DNA of 64,000 nt, from the NCBI GenBank assembly GCA_963678675.1, contig OY783193.1:15389746-15453745 (forward strand), written 5' to 3'. The notes below the pieces were generated by a model. It was not told where the DNA came from and did no database searches. It worked only from the letters and a program-made list of their open reading frames with translations. Of this stretch, positions 1-9,890 are shown in pieces (within the stretch, counting starts at the first letter, position 1; each line of letters starts with the position of its first letter). Origin of the DNA: Xiphydria camelus (lineage: Eukaryota; Arthropoda; Insecta; Hymenoptera; Xiphydriidae). A program made the translations under genes and the position numbers.

Positions 1-263
1 TTTTGACGGAACTTTTCCGTCATTTTTAATGACGAACGAGACTTAGAAAAATTTCGGTCTCCTGCATATATAGGGGCTTGAAAATTTATTTGTGAATAAA
101 TGGACAAAAATTGTAATTTGTTCAATTATTAAATCAATAAATTATTTCATTTCGAGTCTCCAGAGTATGTTGAGCAAGTTATAAACTACACTGTTTATTA
201 AAAAGCACAGATTATTAAAGTAAATGAAAGACAATCAATTAATGTAGGATGAATAAACATTCA

Positions 264-266
264 TAT

Positions 267-299
<33 letters not shown>

Positions 300-335
300 T
301 AATTATTTATTTATTTTTATTTATTTATTTATTAT
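264..335. repeat. (TTTA)n microsatellite
   Basis: Imperfect tandem TTTA units run almost without break and end just before the palindrome at 346. The sequence before it (1-263) is AT-rich and shows no recognisable gene. Confidence 0.85.
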
Positions 336-345
336 TTGTTTCTTG

Positions 346-385
346 CATAGACGCAAATTGATATTAATATCAATTTGCGTCTATG
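346..385. repeat. Perfect 40 bp palindrome
   Basis: Two 20 bp arms that are exact reverse complements with no loop, centred at 365/366 in the sequence ATATTAATAT. It directly follows the TTTA microsatellite. It could be a tiny MITE or a cruciform-prone site; no function is evident. Confidence 0.9.
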
Positions 386-564
386 AAAGAATATTTATCA
401 AAAGATACAATCATAAATTTAGAAAAATGTTGAGAAAAGAATAATACAATTATGAAATCTTATTTATTCAAGCTCACTCTTATTGACAGGAAAAGCAATA
501 TACATTTATTCATCAAACTTCATATGAACACCAATAGTAATAATATTCGTAACTACAGGAGCGT

Positions 565-660
565 GCAGCAGATAAGGACTCGAGGACACCGACCGATCAA
601 CGAAGTTAAGCAGCGAGAAGTGCGGACACTCTAGTTGGATGGGTGACCGCTCACGATGAA
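565..660 (+). ncRNA. 5S rRNA-derived fragment (SINE head or pseudogene)
   Basis: The segment carries the internal pol III control region of 5S rRNA: AAGTTAAGCAGCG (603-615, box A-like) and TTGGATGGGTGACCGC (635-650, box C-like), at about the right distance. The first third of 5S and its 3' end do not match, so it is not a functional 5S gene. It is best read as the head of a 5S-derived SINE or a degraded 5S pseudogene. Short T runs follow at 681 and 697 and could act as pol III stops. Confidence 0.7.
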
Positions 661-810
661 AAGATATACGTCAGACCTAACCTTTTAGAACCGTCATTTT
701 TTACGTCATCACAACGTACGGTAGAACGTCATTATGACGTGATTTTTCTGACGTCGTGTGGATGTGCAATGTGGTGTGCTACCTGGGATAATAGTAATAC
801 TCATTATTAA

Positions 811-1084
811 TATACATTTTTTAAGTATATATGTAAAATCTTACATTTTTGGAAAGATTATTAATGTAAGTAAGTAGTGTAAAATGTATTTATTTCACGC
901 ATTCAGCATTTCAGATGAATGTGTATACAAAATAATGCTAACCTCAAATGTGACTCGCTTAAAAAAATACACATTTTTAAAGTATATATGTATGTAAAAT
1001 CTTACACTTTTTGAAAGATTATTCATTTATTTATTTCACGCATTCAGCATTTCAGATGAATGTGTGTACAAAATGATGCTAACC
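811..1084. repeat. Diverged direct repeat pair, about 120 bp units
   Basis: The stretch at about 811-943 recurs at about 969-1084: both copies hold the ATATGTAAAATCTTACA-like part, then TTTATTTCACGCATTCAGC, then CAGATGAATGTGT and a shared end ATGCTAACCT. The copies differ by small indels. No coding potential is seen. The flanks to 1480 hold no gene, only a perfect 22 bp palindrome of CGACACGAGTC type at 1381-1402. Confidence 0.75.
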
Positions 1085-1480
1085 TGTACCGACATGTACA
1101 ATCGACCTGGTATTTACGAATGAATAACTAAAATCTACGGATCTAATATCTGTAATATCTACAGATTACTGCAAATAATTACATTTTTCACCTACCTTCA
1201 TTTTCTTCAATCAGACTTTGCATTAACTTTCCATTATATATTTTTCCTTTGCCCCGTTCGTTCACTTTCGCTCCTTTTACACTCAAACTCAGAGTGAACT
1301 CAGCTCTCTAGCGGAGTCTGTTTGAGGTGACTCGTGTCACCGACTCACGGCGACACAAACTAAATGGAATGCACTTTCGGCGACACGAGTCGACTCGTGT
1401 CGACTTGTGTCAGTAAAAGGAAAGCACCCAGTATTTTGGTCGCATGATCAGTGCCAAGTTGTCCCATTCTTTTGTTTGTA

Positions 1481-2302
1481 CCGTATGTCCGCGATCAAAG
1501 AGCCCATAGCAAAATTGCGAGTTTTGCATGAGCACCCCTGTGGGTCTCCTCGTCCAATAGAATCACCGGAGAAGCGTGGATGCGCATGCGTAGTATTCCG
1601 CGAGTGTGGCTTGTCAACAAGTTTAGATCGGTTATTTCGATAATCGATCTCAACTTGCTGACACGCCAACACTCGCGGATGACTACGCATGCGTTTTCAC
1701 GCTTCTCCGGTGATTCTATTGGACGAAGAGACCCACAAAGGTGCTTATGCAAAACTCACAATTTTGCTATGGGCTAATTAGGTTGGGTGGTGGTCGAGGA
1801 AGTAAACGTAGGCGCCACCGTGCCAAAAACTCTTATTTACCGCCTGATTTTAAATATATCAATATGGCAGGAGTCAATGCTTACTTTATAAAATATAGTA
1901 GGCATTGCAGGATTCAAAAACGAAAATATAACCTTAATTTATGAATCTGTATGTAGTGAAGTGAATTGAAATAAAAAATTTAATATAAAATGGTGGCTGT
2001 GGAGCCTCCGCAGCCGCTTCCCACCAGCGATAGCGACCCACGATGAGCGACGGTGTCGCCACCACCAGACGACGGAAACAGGTCCTTCTCCCGCGCGAAG
2101 AGGACCTGCCGTCTCAGTTGGAGATCCGCTGAATTCCATCACTGTTTCACTTTCAGAATTTTTTTACCAGTCAAATCTGCAACAGTGCAGCATTAATAAT
2201 ATATTATAACCGTTTTAATTTGCCCGCGGGTGTTTGGCTCGGTGGCGCCACCTGCTTCAGTTTTGTCCAGCTAACCTAATTGATCGCGGACATAATGTAC
2301 GG
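1481..2302. mobile_element. Foldback MITE, family A copy 1, with nested insertion
   Basis: The element begins CCGTATGTCCGCGATCA and ends in the inverse (TGATCGCGGACAT...GG), flanked by TA. Its two arms are long inverted repeats meeting near 1640. The right arm is interrupted at 1780-2276 by another element. Short ORFs on both strands here are by-products of the inverted arms and are not genes. Confidence 0.85.
1780..2276. mobile_element. 497 bp insertion nested in the MITE
   Basis: TAATT at 1775-1779 is repeated at 2277-2281, and joining the outer parts gives GGGC-TAATT-GATCGCGG, which fits the intact family A sequence (GGGCTCTTTGATCGCGG). The insert starts AGGTTGGG and ends CTAACC, so it has weak inverted ends. 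No ORF in it is convincing. Confidence 0.6.
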
Positions 2303-2345
2303 TACCTCTAGGAGATTTAAATTTGTTTTGCGCGTCCGACGGTAA

Positions 2346-2491
2346 AGGCTATCACACGTGAAAAAACGTAAGCAGTAACAGTAAGGATTGACCAATCAGA
2401 AAACCTGTTTAAGCATAATTCCGTAAGAATGATATTTCTGATTGGTCAATCCTTACTGTTACTGCTTACGTTTTTTCACGTGTGATGGCCT
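2346..2491. mobile_element. Foldback MITE, family B copy 1 (split by LTR element)
   Basis: It begins AGGCTATCACACGTGA and ends TCACGTGTGATGGCCT with about 58 bp inverted arms around a short loop. The left target duplication is TAA (2343-2345). The right TAA is reconstituted across the retrotransposon inserted at 2493-9169 (T2492 plus AA after 9173). Confidence 0.85.
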
Positions 2492-2492
2492 T

Positions 2493-3428
2493 TGTCGCGT
2501 CTGCATCCAGACTTGACCTAAAATCCCTATAACTTTTGGAAGTTACTAGATTTTTGGCGGCGCATTCAAACTCTTTGTATTAACCTCTAATTATTGTCAT
2601 TTTATTAAGCAAGTAAGGTATAGATGGATTGTAATAGAGAGAAAGAACGAGAACGTCGAAGACTGCGTGATAAGTTAAATAAGTCGCAGGCCACCGTGGT
2701 TTCTATTCGCGAGATTATAAACACCTTTATTGCGTGATGGACAGGGGATCTGAGTCGCGGGCCGCTGCGAGCTCCGTTTGTAAATATGGTATCCCCTTTC
2801 GCGGACCGATAGGTCGTAGTTAATTTACCTAGCAAGAACAGTTCTCCTTTCTTTGAGTCGCGTAGGCGTGCGCGCATAAGATTTGTTATCGATACGCGCT
2901 TCGGATTGCGGGAGTTCGTGCGCGGTAGACCCACGGTCAATGAGGGCATGTTTTCTTTCGAGTGCGTGGGATTGTGCGCGCTAGAATCAGGGTCGATGCG
3001 TACTTTCTTCGCACGTGGACGCGTGGAGCGTGGATTAGATCATTGTGCGTAGACGAAGAAAGTGGGAGTAGAGTCCTTGACTACGACTAGCGCTGAGTAT
3101 TTGATTGGTTCCCCACATTAGCGCTGAGTATTTGATTGGTTCCCCGTTGTTACCGAGAGGCGGGGACTCTTGATTTAAAAGGATGCACTTTGCCGCTCGA
3201 GGTGCACTCAGATACCGATTTATAACGACAAATTATATTCCAACTATGTGTTAAAATATAATTCATTGGTGATCACCTAATTCTTGGATTAAGAGTTTTC
3301 ATTTCTCCACCTGCAATAAAACTCTTCAACTCCCGATCCCGCTCTTTCCGAGCAGAGTGGTTCAGCACTCCACGGGCACGGACCTGCCCCCTACAAACGG
3401 ACCAAGAAGACCAGCCCGGCACGCAACA
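2493..3428 (+). repeat. 5' LTR of retrotransposon 1
   Basis: 936 bp, TG...CA. It contains a direct repeat of 27 bp at 3088-3114 and 3119-3145 (core GCGCTGAGTATTTGATTGG), possible enhancer-like units. A 114-codon minus-strand ORF inside both LTRs has no recognisable domain and is treated as chance. Confidence 0.93.
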
Positions 3429-3710
3429 AATTTTGGTGACAGCGGTGGGATGTTAAAATTTAAAAAAAAGGGACGATTAAAATTTTAAAAAGAGGAAAAA
3501 AAAATGCCGGCTGGGAAGTGCGGGAAAACTAAATGAAGGACGCACCCCTCTTTCCCGGGAACTGCGGGCGAATGCCAGAGGGGGTGGCTCAAGTGACCAC
3601 ACAAGCAAACTTCCACGGAGACCACACGCGTGAAAATTAAAAAACACTGAAACTGAAAAATCCGTTCACCGAGAGAAAAATTCGAGACAGCATCCCGGAG
3701 ACCCAGCGAC

Positions 3711-3912
3711 GAGAGGCAACCCGGAGAATCAACGACGAGACGGCAACCCGGAGAATCAACGACGAGAGGCAACCCGGAGAATCAACGACGAGACGGCAAC
3801 CCGGAGAATCAACGACGAGATGGCAACCCGGAGAATCAACGACGAGACGGCAACCCGGAGAATCAACGACGAGACGGCAACCCGGAGATCCGCAACGAGG
3901 TGGCAACCCGAG
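3711..3912 (+). repeat. 26-27 bp minisatellite in the element leader
   Basis: About eight consecutive units of the type GAGACGGCAACCCGGAGAAT + CAACGAC lie between the 5' LTR and gag. The minus-strand ORF of repeated VDSPGCR residues is a translation of this minisatellite, not a protein gene. Confidence 0.9.
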
Positions 3913-4338
3913 GATTCTCAGGGAGTCGTGAACAACACCGTGATCCGGGAACACAACAAAGATAATTATGCTGTCATATAGTAATTGGAAAAACCGTAAG
4001 TCGAACAATACTGCAAAAATGTTGCATCCGACATCTCGAATGAGTGGTCCATTCCTGATTATGAATGAGGGTACCTCTGAGCTCCAATAATCCGTTTCTT
4101 CGCATATTAATTTGACCGAAAGTAACCCTCCGATAGTTTCGCATTCGTCGAGCGAGGCATCATCGAGTGGCGTCACCTAGATCGAAACAATAATTGACAC
4201 ATCTTATTTGACTCTGAAATTGGCCGGTGAGCTTGTACCCTCCTTTCATGGGAAATCCCTGGAATTAACTAAATTCACTCAATAGTGTAAAATCGCAGAT
4301 GCTCATATGCAGCAAGATCAAAAGTTAGTGACCAACTT

Positions 4339-4680
4339 TTGTCAAATCGTCACTCACTAGATGATTTAAATGATTTAATTACCCTGTTGAAAGCTGCTTT
4401 TTCTCGGTTTTTCGATGTTAATTTCTTGCATGACGAACTTCGTAGACTTTCCCAGTATGAAACTGAAAATGTTGAGTATTTCGGGGCGCGAATTCTTGAA
4501 GTCCTGAAGCGCGGATTAGAAGCAGCTAAAGAGAAGTACAATGAATCGCAAGCCGTCAGGGTTAAAATATTATTAAATAACACAGCCGTCACTTGCTTTG
4601 CGCGTAGACAGCGCGACCCTTTAATGAGTACACTTTTATCAAAAGAAAAACCGACGTCCATAGAAGATGCTATTGATTGA
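4339..4680 (+). pseudogene. gag fragment of retrotransposon 1
   Basis: A 113-codon open stretch without a proper ATG (it opens at TTG) and with stops on both sides. The helix-rich sequence with LSQYETENVEYFGARILEVLK resembles the capsid region of insect gypsy gag proteins. No zinc knuckle is found downstream. The reading frame is a remnant. Confidence 0.6.
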
Positions 4681-5109
4681 GTGGAACAGGAAACAATAGA
4701 ACGTTCGCATTATCTTTATGGAACACGGAAATCAAATTAAAATTAAAGTGGAGTTTAATATGAATCATTTGCTTAATTCTAACGCCAATTGATGTTCGTG
4801 ACGGGATGATCCTAACCCCTCTAAATGAAATCGTGGTTGAAAAAGCGTGAACTTAATTTCTGACGCGGATAGGGGCGTAATTATGATTTTAGTCGTGAGC
4901 GCGACCGAGATAAAAATTATTTAAACGCGAGGGACACTCCGTCTGCACAAATCTCGCGGAACGTGATTATTATTGCATGAGCCGGATCCACCGAATATAG
5001 CGCTGAGAGCAGAGACCTCAGTAATCTGAAAAATATAAATTTCATAAAAGAGTTAATTCCGAAATCTAAACATGTAGCTTCATTTCTACTACTTTTGGGT
5101 TTTTAATTT

Positions 5110-5930
5110 CAATAAAATACCCTTTGATTTGAAGAACGCCCCGGCTTCGTTTCAACGGACGATGGATGTGGTACTATCGGGTCTTCAGGGTATCAAACTG
5201 GTTGTGTATATGGATGATCTCTCTTTCTCGAAGAACATTCTCAAAAGTTTAAGTCCTCCTTGCACGGTTGTGAGACGCTGGTTTAACACTCCAAACTAAA
5301 AAATGTCATTTTATACGGCATGACTTAATTTATCTTGGACACGAAATCATCGATAAAGGTGTGAAACCCGATTCTAGCAAACTTAAGGTCATTCGAAATT
5401 TTTCGGTTCCCAGAACGAAGAAATATTAAACAGTTCCTTAGTCTCGTTAAGTATTATAGACGCTTCATCAAGAATATGGTGAAAATAGCCAAGTCTCTTA
5501 CTAGATTATTAAAGAGGGGAATTCCTTTATCTGGACCTAGTCTGCTCAGGATGCCTTCGAAGTCCTTTGTAAAACGCTGTGTTCCAAGCCGCTTCTTTAA
5601 TTTCTTAAATTCTCCGAACCTATCGTTGGGACAACCAATTCTTCTAAGTATGCATTCTGCACAGTCCTGAGTCGGGATACCCCATCGGCATATTGAAGGA
5701 TTCTGAAATCAATTACAATACAACCAAAAAGGAACTTTTGGCGATTCTTTTCACTATTAAACACATTTTCGACTATATCTGTGGGGTTATCAATTTACCC
5801 TTGTTACTGATCATCGCCCCTTGGTCTGATTGCATAATGCAAAAGACCCCATCTCGACGTTAGTTAGTTGACGAATTCATCTTAATGAGTACGATTATAA
5901 TATCGTATATGAACCTGGAAAAATGAATTC
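5110..5930 (+). pseudogene. Reverse transcriptase and RNase H remnants
   Basis: In one frame the stretch APASFQRTMDVVLSGLQ is followed by VVYMDD (about 5209-5218), the reverse transcriptase active-site box. After several frameshifts and stops, pieces of the RT thumb, the RNase H junction and RNase H can be followed to about 5930. No protease or N-terminal RT segment is readable. This is a decayed pol gene. Confidence 0.75.
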
Positions 5931-6169
5931 CACTGCTGATATCCAGTAAACTGACCGATCCTGATGCTTCCGATTTACCTGAACATTTCACTTTTCTGAC
6001 GGGAAATGTAAATGAAGATACCGCTTATCCCGAAAACTCTGAAGAGGTGTTCGACTACGTAGACGAATAACCGCTTCCTTGTTTCAATGAGGATCTGGTA
6101 TCGGATGCAGACAGAAATTTCTATCAAAATGAAGAATTAATAGGTGCCTCGTTCCTGGCGCGCGGGAGC

Positions 6170-7038
6170 TTGGTACTTGACGGAGAAGAGGTCAATTATT
6201 TTCAAACAAGTAAAGTAGAATCTGACACGACTGACTCAGACTGTGATAGTGAGTATTTTACTGCTGATGAGGACGACTCACCAATGGACTTAGGGTTAGG
6301 GTGCTCCTCCTGGTCCGTCAACCTGTTGGCTAACGATGGTTACTCCGGTCCATCGCTTCAGGTCCCGGTCAGGGGAGTGAAGAGTGGCACACCAGCTAAG
6401 CAAATCTCACTGGACATACGGTCTGACAGTTCCTATGTGCGAACTCCGGTTCAGATGGGTGCTTCAGCTGCCACCAACGAGGGAATAGAATGTGGCACAT
6501 CAGAGGGGCATCCTCCGGCTATGACTTCTTTACGTAAGAAACCTCTAGCCCTGTTGGGTGCTGCCGCCAACGAGGGAAATAGCTTAGGACTGACCTCTAT
6601 AAAACGTAGTCAGATTGATTCCAATATCTTCACCACAAACAAAGTAAATTCAGACAAATCGTCAGACATCCCAAAACCTTTCCCTATTATTTTCCACTTC
6701 AACGGACCAACTATATTGCTTGAGGAAAAATTCTTGAAAGATTGAAAAGGATTCGCACTGAGCTGTGTGACGATTTAATATTTCACTTAATTCTTCATGA
6801 CATCTGTCAAACAGACACCTTTCTAAATTATCTTCGAATGTCCTGTAAACCTTTGAGATTATTAATGGACCACCAAGGTGTAAAAAGTTTCAGCATCGCT
6901 GTAAACAACTCCCAATTCGATTTATTTCAATGGGTTGAAGTAGGAAATCTTCTGAGAAATATCTCCAACTATTCTAAGTATTTCATAACAGTCTTCTCCC
7001 GTGATATTCGAAAAGGGAAGTCGTTATCTTCTAACTAA
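6170..7038 (+). pseudogene. Pol linker region between RNase H and integrase
   Basis: Two consecutive open stretches (6170-6745 with no true ATG at its start, and 6742-7038) lie between the RNase H and integrase remnants. The first is acidic (DSDCDSEYFTADEDDSPMD) and ends FPIIFHFNGPTILLEEKFL. The second contains LRLLMDHQGVKSFSIAVNNSQFD split over two lines of sequence. Its position and the pattern resemble the poorly described spacer of some insect gypsy elements; I cannot assign a function. Confidence 0.45.
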
Positions 7039-7317
7039 ACGAAAAAGGAAATCGTTATCTTCTTATTAAAAGGGAAATCATTATCTTCTAATTATCCAGG
7101 ATAACCTCAAAATATTCTGACGTTATCTCTCTTTCTATATTAATTCAGTTACAGTTTACTCACGTACTAGTCGAGCAATTTATCATTCGTTTTGATTGCC
7201 CTCGTGGTATTATATCAATTTGGGAAGTATCTTCTTCACTGGTAAATTCTCAAAAACGTTGCAAACATTTTTAAACTTCAAAAACTCACTTCCATTACAT
7301 TTTTCACCACAAATCAC

Positions 7318-7720
7318 TTGGATCCTTGGAGCGTATACCATCGTGTCTTCATAGATTATTTGAAATACTTCTGTAACAAAAGTGATTGGGACGAATGGAT
7401 CCGCTTTGGAATTTCCTCATATAAAATTTCGGTTTACGAAGCCACTGGCTTTACTTCTCATCAGTTGATTTTCGGTGTGGAGACTGTTATTTCTTCTGAA
7501 TTTGCTAGAGAGCAAGTGTCCCTACTTTCGTCTAATATCTGGATGATCTTTTCGTTAGGATCTTCACGACTCAGGCAACCGCTGTGAAAAATTTAGAAAA
7601 GCCTAAGGAAAAAAGTAAAATATACTACGATAAAAATGAACTCCACGAAGGAGATCACGTATACCTTAAAAATAGAGAACCGAAAATGTCAAAATTTGAA
7701 TATAGTCTGGACCGTTCGAG
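7318..7720 (+). pseudogene. Integrase C-terminal remnant
   Basis: The frame at 7318-7587 contains VYHRVFIDYLKYF, DWDEWIRFGI and ATGFTSHQLIFG, matching the end of a gypsy integrase core. After a frameshift the line KIYYDKNELHEGDHVYLKN (about 7617-7675) is the integrase C-terminal domain. Catalytic residues upstream are not readable. Confidence 0.75.
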
Positions 7721-7989
7721 ATTGTATGGATGCATGGTAAATTGAATACAGAGCTTGCGTTGAATAGTGTTAAGAGAAAAATAGTCCATACAAATAAGCT
7801 AAGGTTAGCTTTCATTAGATCAAATAATATCAATGAAGACCAACAAATCAACGTAGAATAATGACTATTGTAATTTCCTTGAAGATTGCACTAAATAGCA
7901 CTAAGGAGAATTGTTCATGCGAATAAGTTAAAATTAGCCCTCATCAGATTAGATAACATCGGTGAAAATACACGGATTAACCAATGACC

Positions 7990-8165
7990 TTTATATTTTT
8001 GAAATTATATTAAGATTTGACACTACATTAAGATTTGACATTATATTCCAGTTTTGAAATTATACTAAGGTTTGAAATTACATTAAAATTTGGAATTATA
8101 TTAAGATCTGACACATTATATTAAGGTTTGACGTTATATTAAGAGTTGACGTTATATTAAGGCCT
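7990..8165. repeat. About 20 bp tandem repeats before the 3' LTR
   Basis: Roughly nine degenerate units of the type TTGACATTATATTAAGGT run up to the purine tract that precedes the 3' LTR. They are non-coding. Confidence 0.75.
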
Positions 8166-8233
8166 TAAAATTATTCACGGGAATAATTTTAAGAAAAATG
8201 TTTTGTAAAACATTTTTTTCATAAGGGGGAAGG

Positions 8234-9169
8234 TGTCGCGTCTGCATCCAGACTTGACCTAAAATCCCTATAACTTTTGGAAGTTACTAGATTTTTGGCG
8301 GCGCATTCAAACTCTTTGTATTAACCTCTAATTATTGTCATTTTATTAAGCAAGTAAGGTATAGATGGATTGTAATAGAGAGAAAGAACGAGAACGTCGA
8401 AGACTGCGTGATAAGTTAAATAAGTCGCAGGCCACCGTGGTTTCTATTCGCGAGATTATAAACACCTTTATTGCGTGATGGACAGGGGATCTGAGTCGCG
8501 GGCCGCTGCGAGCTCCGTTTGTAAATATGGTATCTCCTTTCGCGGACCGATAGGTCGTAGTTAATTTACCTAGCAAGAACAGTTCTCCTTTCTTTGAATC
8601 ACGTAGGCGTGCGCGCATAAGATTTGTTATCGATACGCGCTTCGGATTGCGGGAGTTCGTGCGCGGTAGACCCACGGTCAATGAGGGCATGTTTTCTTTC
8701 GAGTGCGTGGGATTGTGCGCGCCAGAATCAGGGTCGATGCGTACTTTCTTCGCACGTGGACGCGTGGAGCGTGGATTAGATCATTGGGCGTAGACGAAGA
8801 AAGTGGGAGTAGAGTCCTTGACTACGACTAGCGCTGAGTATTTGATTGGTTCCCCACATTAGCGCTGAGTATTTGATTGGTTCCCCGTTGTTACCGAGAG
8901 GCGGGGACTCTTGATTTAAAAGGATGCACTTTGCCGCTCGAGGTGCACTCAGATACCGATTTATAACGACAAATTATATTCCAACTATGTGTTAAAATAT
9001 AATTCATTGGTGATCACCTAATTCTTGGATTAAGAGTTTTCATTTCTCCACCTGCAATAAAACTCTTCAACTCCCGATCCCGCTCTTTCCGAGCAGAGTG
9101 GTTAAGCACTCCACGGGCACGGACCTGCCCCCTACAAACGGACCAAGAAGACCAGCCCGGCACGCAACA
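8234..9169 (+). repeat. 3' LTR of retrotransposon 1
   Basis: 936 bp, same length as the 5' LTR and differing from it at six positions that I can see (for example near 8534, 8597, 8600, 8724, 8787 and 9106). Confidence 0.93.
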
Positions 9170-9257
9170 CCTTAAAGACCTCACACACAAAATTCCGTAA
9201 GGACCAATGAGGATCAAGTATTCCGTTGTCCGTAACCCCACCACACAGCCTTACAGT

Positions 9258-9402
9258 GGGTTCAGATGGTTGCGGAAGGCTTGCGGAGTGCGGAATGCGG
9301 AAACAACATTAGCCAATCAGCTCTTCCGCGTGCGTACTGCCTGCCAATCCGCATCGATCCGCATGCCGCACTCCGCATGCTTTCCGCACCCATCTGAATC
9401 CC
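9258..9402. mobile_element. Foldback MITE, family G copy 1
   Basis: It begins GGGTTCAGATGGTTGCGG and ends in the inverse, CCGCACCCATCTGAATCCC. Its arms share GCGGAGTGCGGAATGCGG-like sequence. A second copy is at 13302-13451. It lies about 490 bp upstream of the Pch2 start codon. Confidence 0.8.
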
Positions 9403-9890
9403 GCTTTACGGATTTTTGGTTGTGTGGCCATAACCGAGTGCTGACACAGAGAAGATCTACGATCTTTGAGTGTTCTGTTTTATTTTTTTGGAACGATTTG
9501 TAAAAATACACCGGCAAAATTATGGATGTGTTACACGTAGAAGTTTGCCAGAGAATTGACAGGTACATACTGTGCAATTGAATCGTTACATTCTGTTACA
9601 AACGTTTATTAGTACATTAACGCGCGACCAGCTGCCATTCTATTGCGTTTCGTATTACAACAAAAGTTTCTCTTCAATTATAATAACGTAGCGAGGAAAT
9701 TTTAGATAACATATTGTGTTCTACGTGATTTTCAATTATTACAGTTTACCTATGTTTCACTATTCGTGGTTAACTGACAACTAGAACAAGCATCAAAAAA
9801 TATGATGTGAATATAATTTGCCAAGCTTTCGGTGGCTTTGTTTCTTTAGTGTAGCAATAATATGTCTCGATATTATGTACATATGTATAT
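9403..9890 (+). other. Region upstream of Pch2, no gene seen
   Basis: AT-rich sequence that should hold the promoter and 5' UTR of the downstream gene. No clear TATA box or other motif could be assigned. Upstream ATGs at 9861 and 9882 open very short frames that stop just before or over the Pch2 start. Confidence 0.5.

Larger units (their letters stand above)
2493..9169 (+). mobile_element. Gypsy-like LTR retrotransposon 1, coding region degenerate
   Basis: Two 936 bp direct repeats (2493-3428 and 8234-9169) both start TG and end CA, and the element is flanked by a 4 bp duplication CCTT (2489-2492 and 9170-9173). A primer-binding-like stretch TGGTGACAGCGGTGGG follows the 5' LTR, and a purine tract AAGGGGGAAGG precedes the 3' LTR. 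Inside, only fragments of gag, reverse transcriptase, RNase H and integrase can be read, in Ty3/gypsy order. Comparing the two LTRs I find six substitutions in 936 bp (about 0.6%), so the insertion is young although its genes are full of stops. Confidence 0.93.

Noticed and set aside
2605..2949. 114-codon minus-strand ORF, repeated at 8346-8690
   Set aside because: It lies wholly inside both LTRs of retrotransposon 1 and has no recognisable domain.
3711..3912. CRISPR-like array
   Set aside because: The units are contiguous without unique spacers, in a eukaryotic retrotransposon leader.
3637..4176. 179-codon minus-strand ORF with repeated VDSPGCR
   Set aside because: It is a translation of the 26-27 bp minisatellite in the retrotransposon leader.
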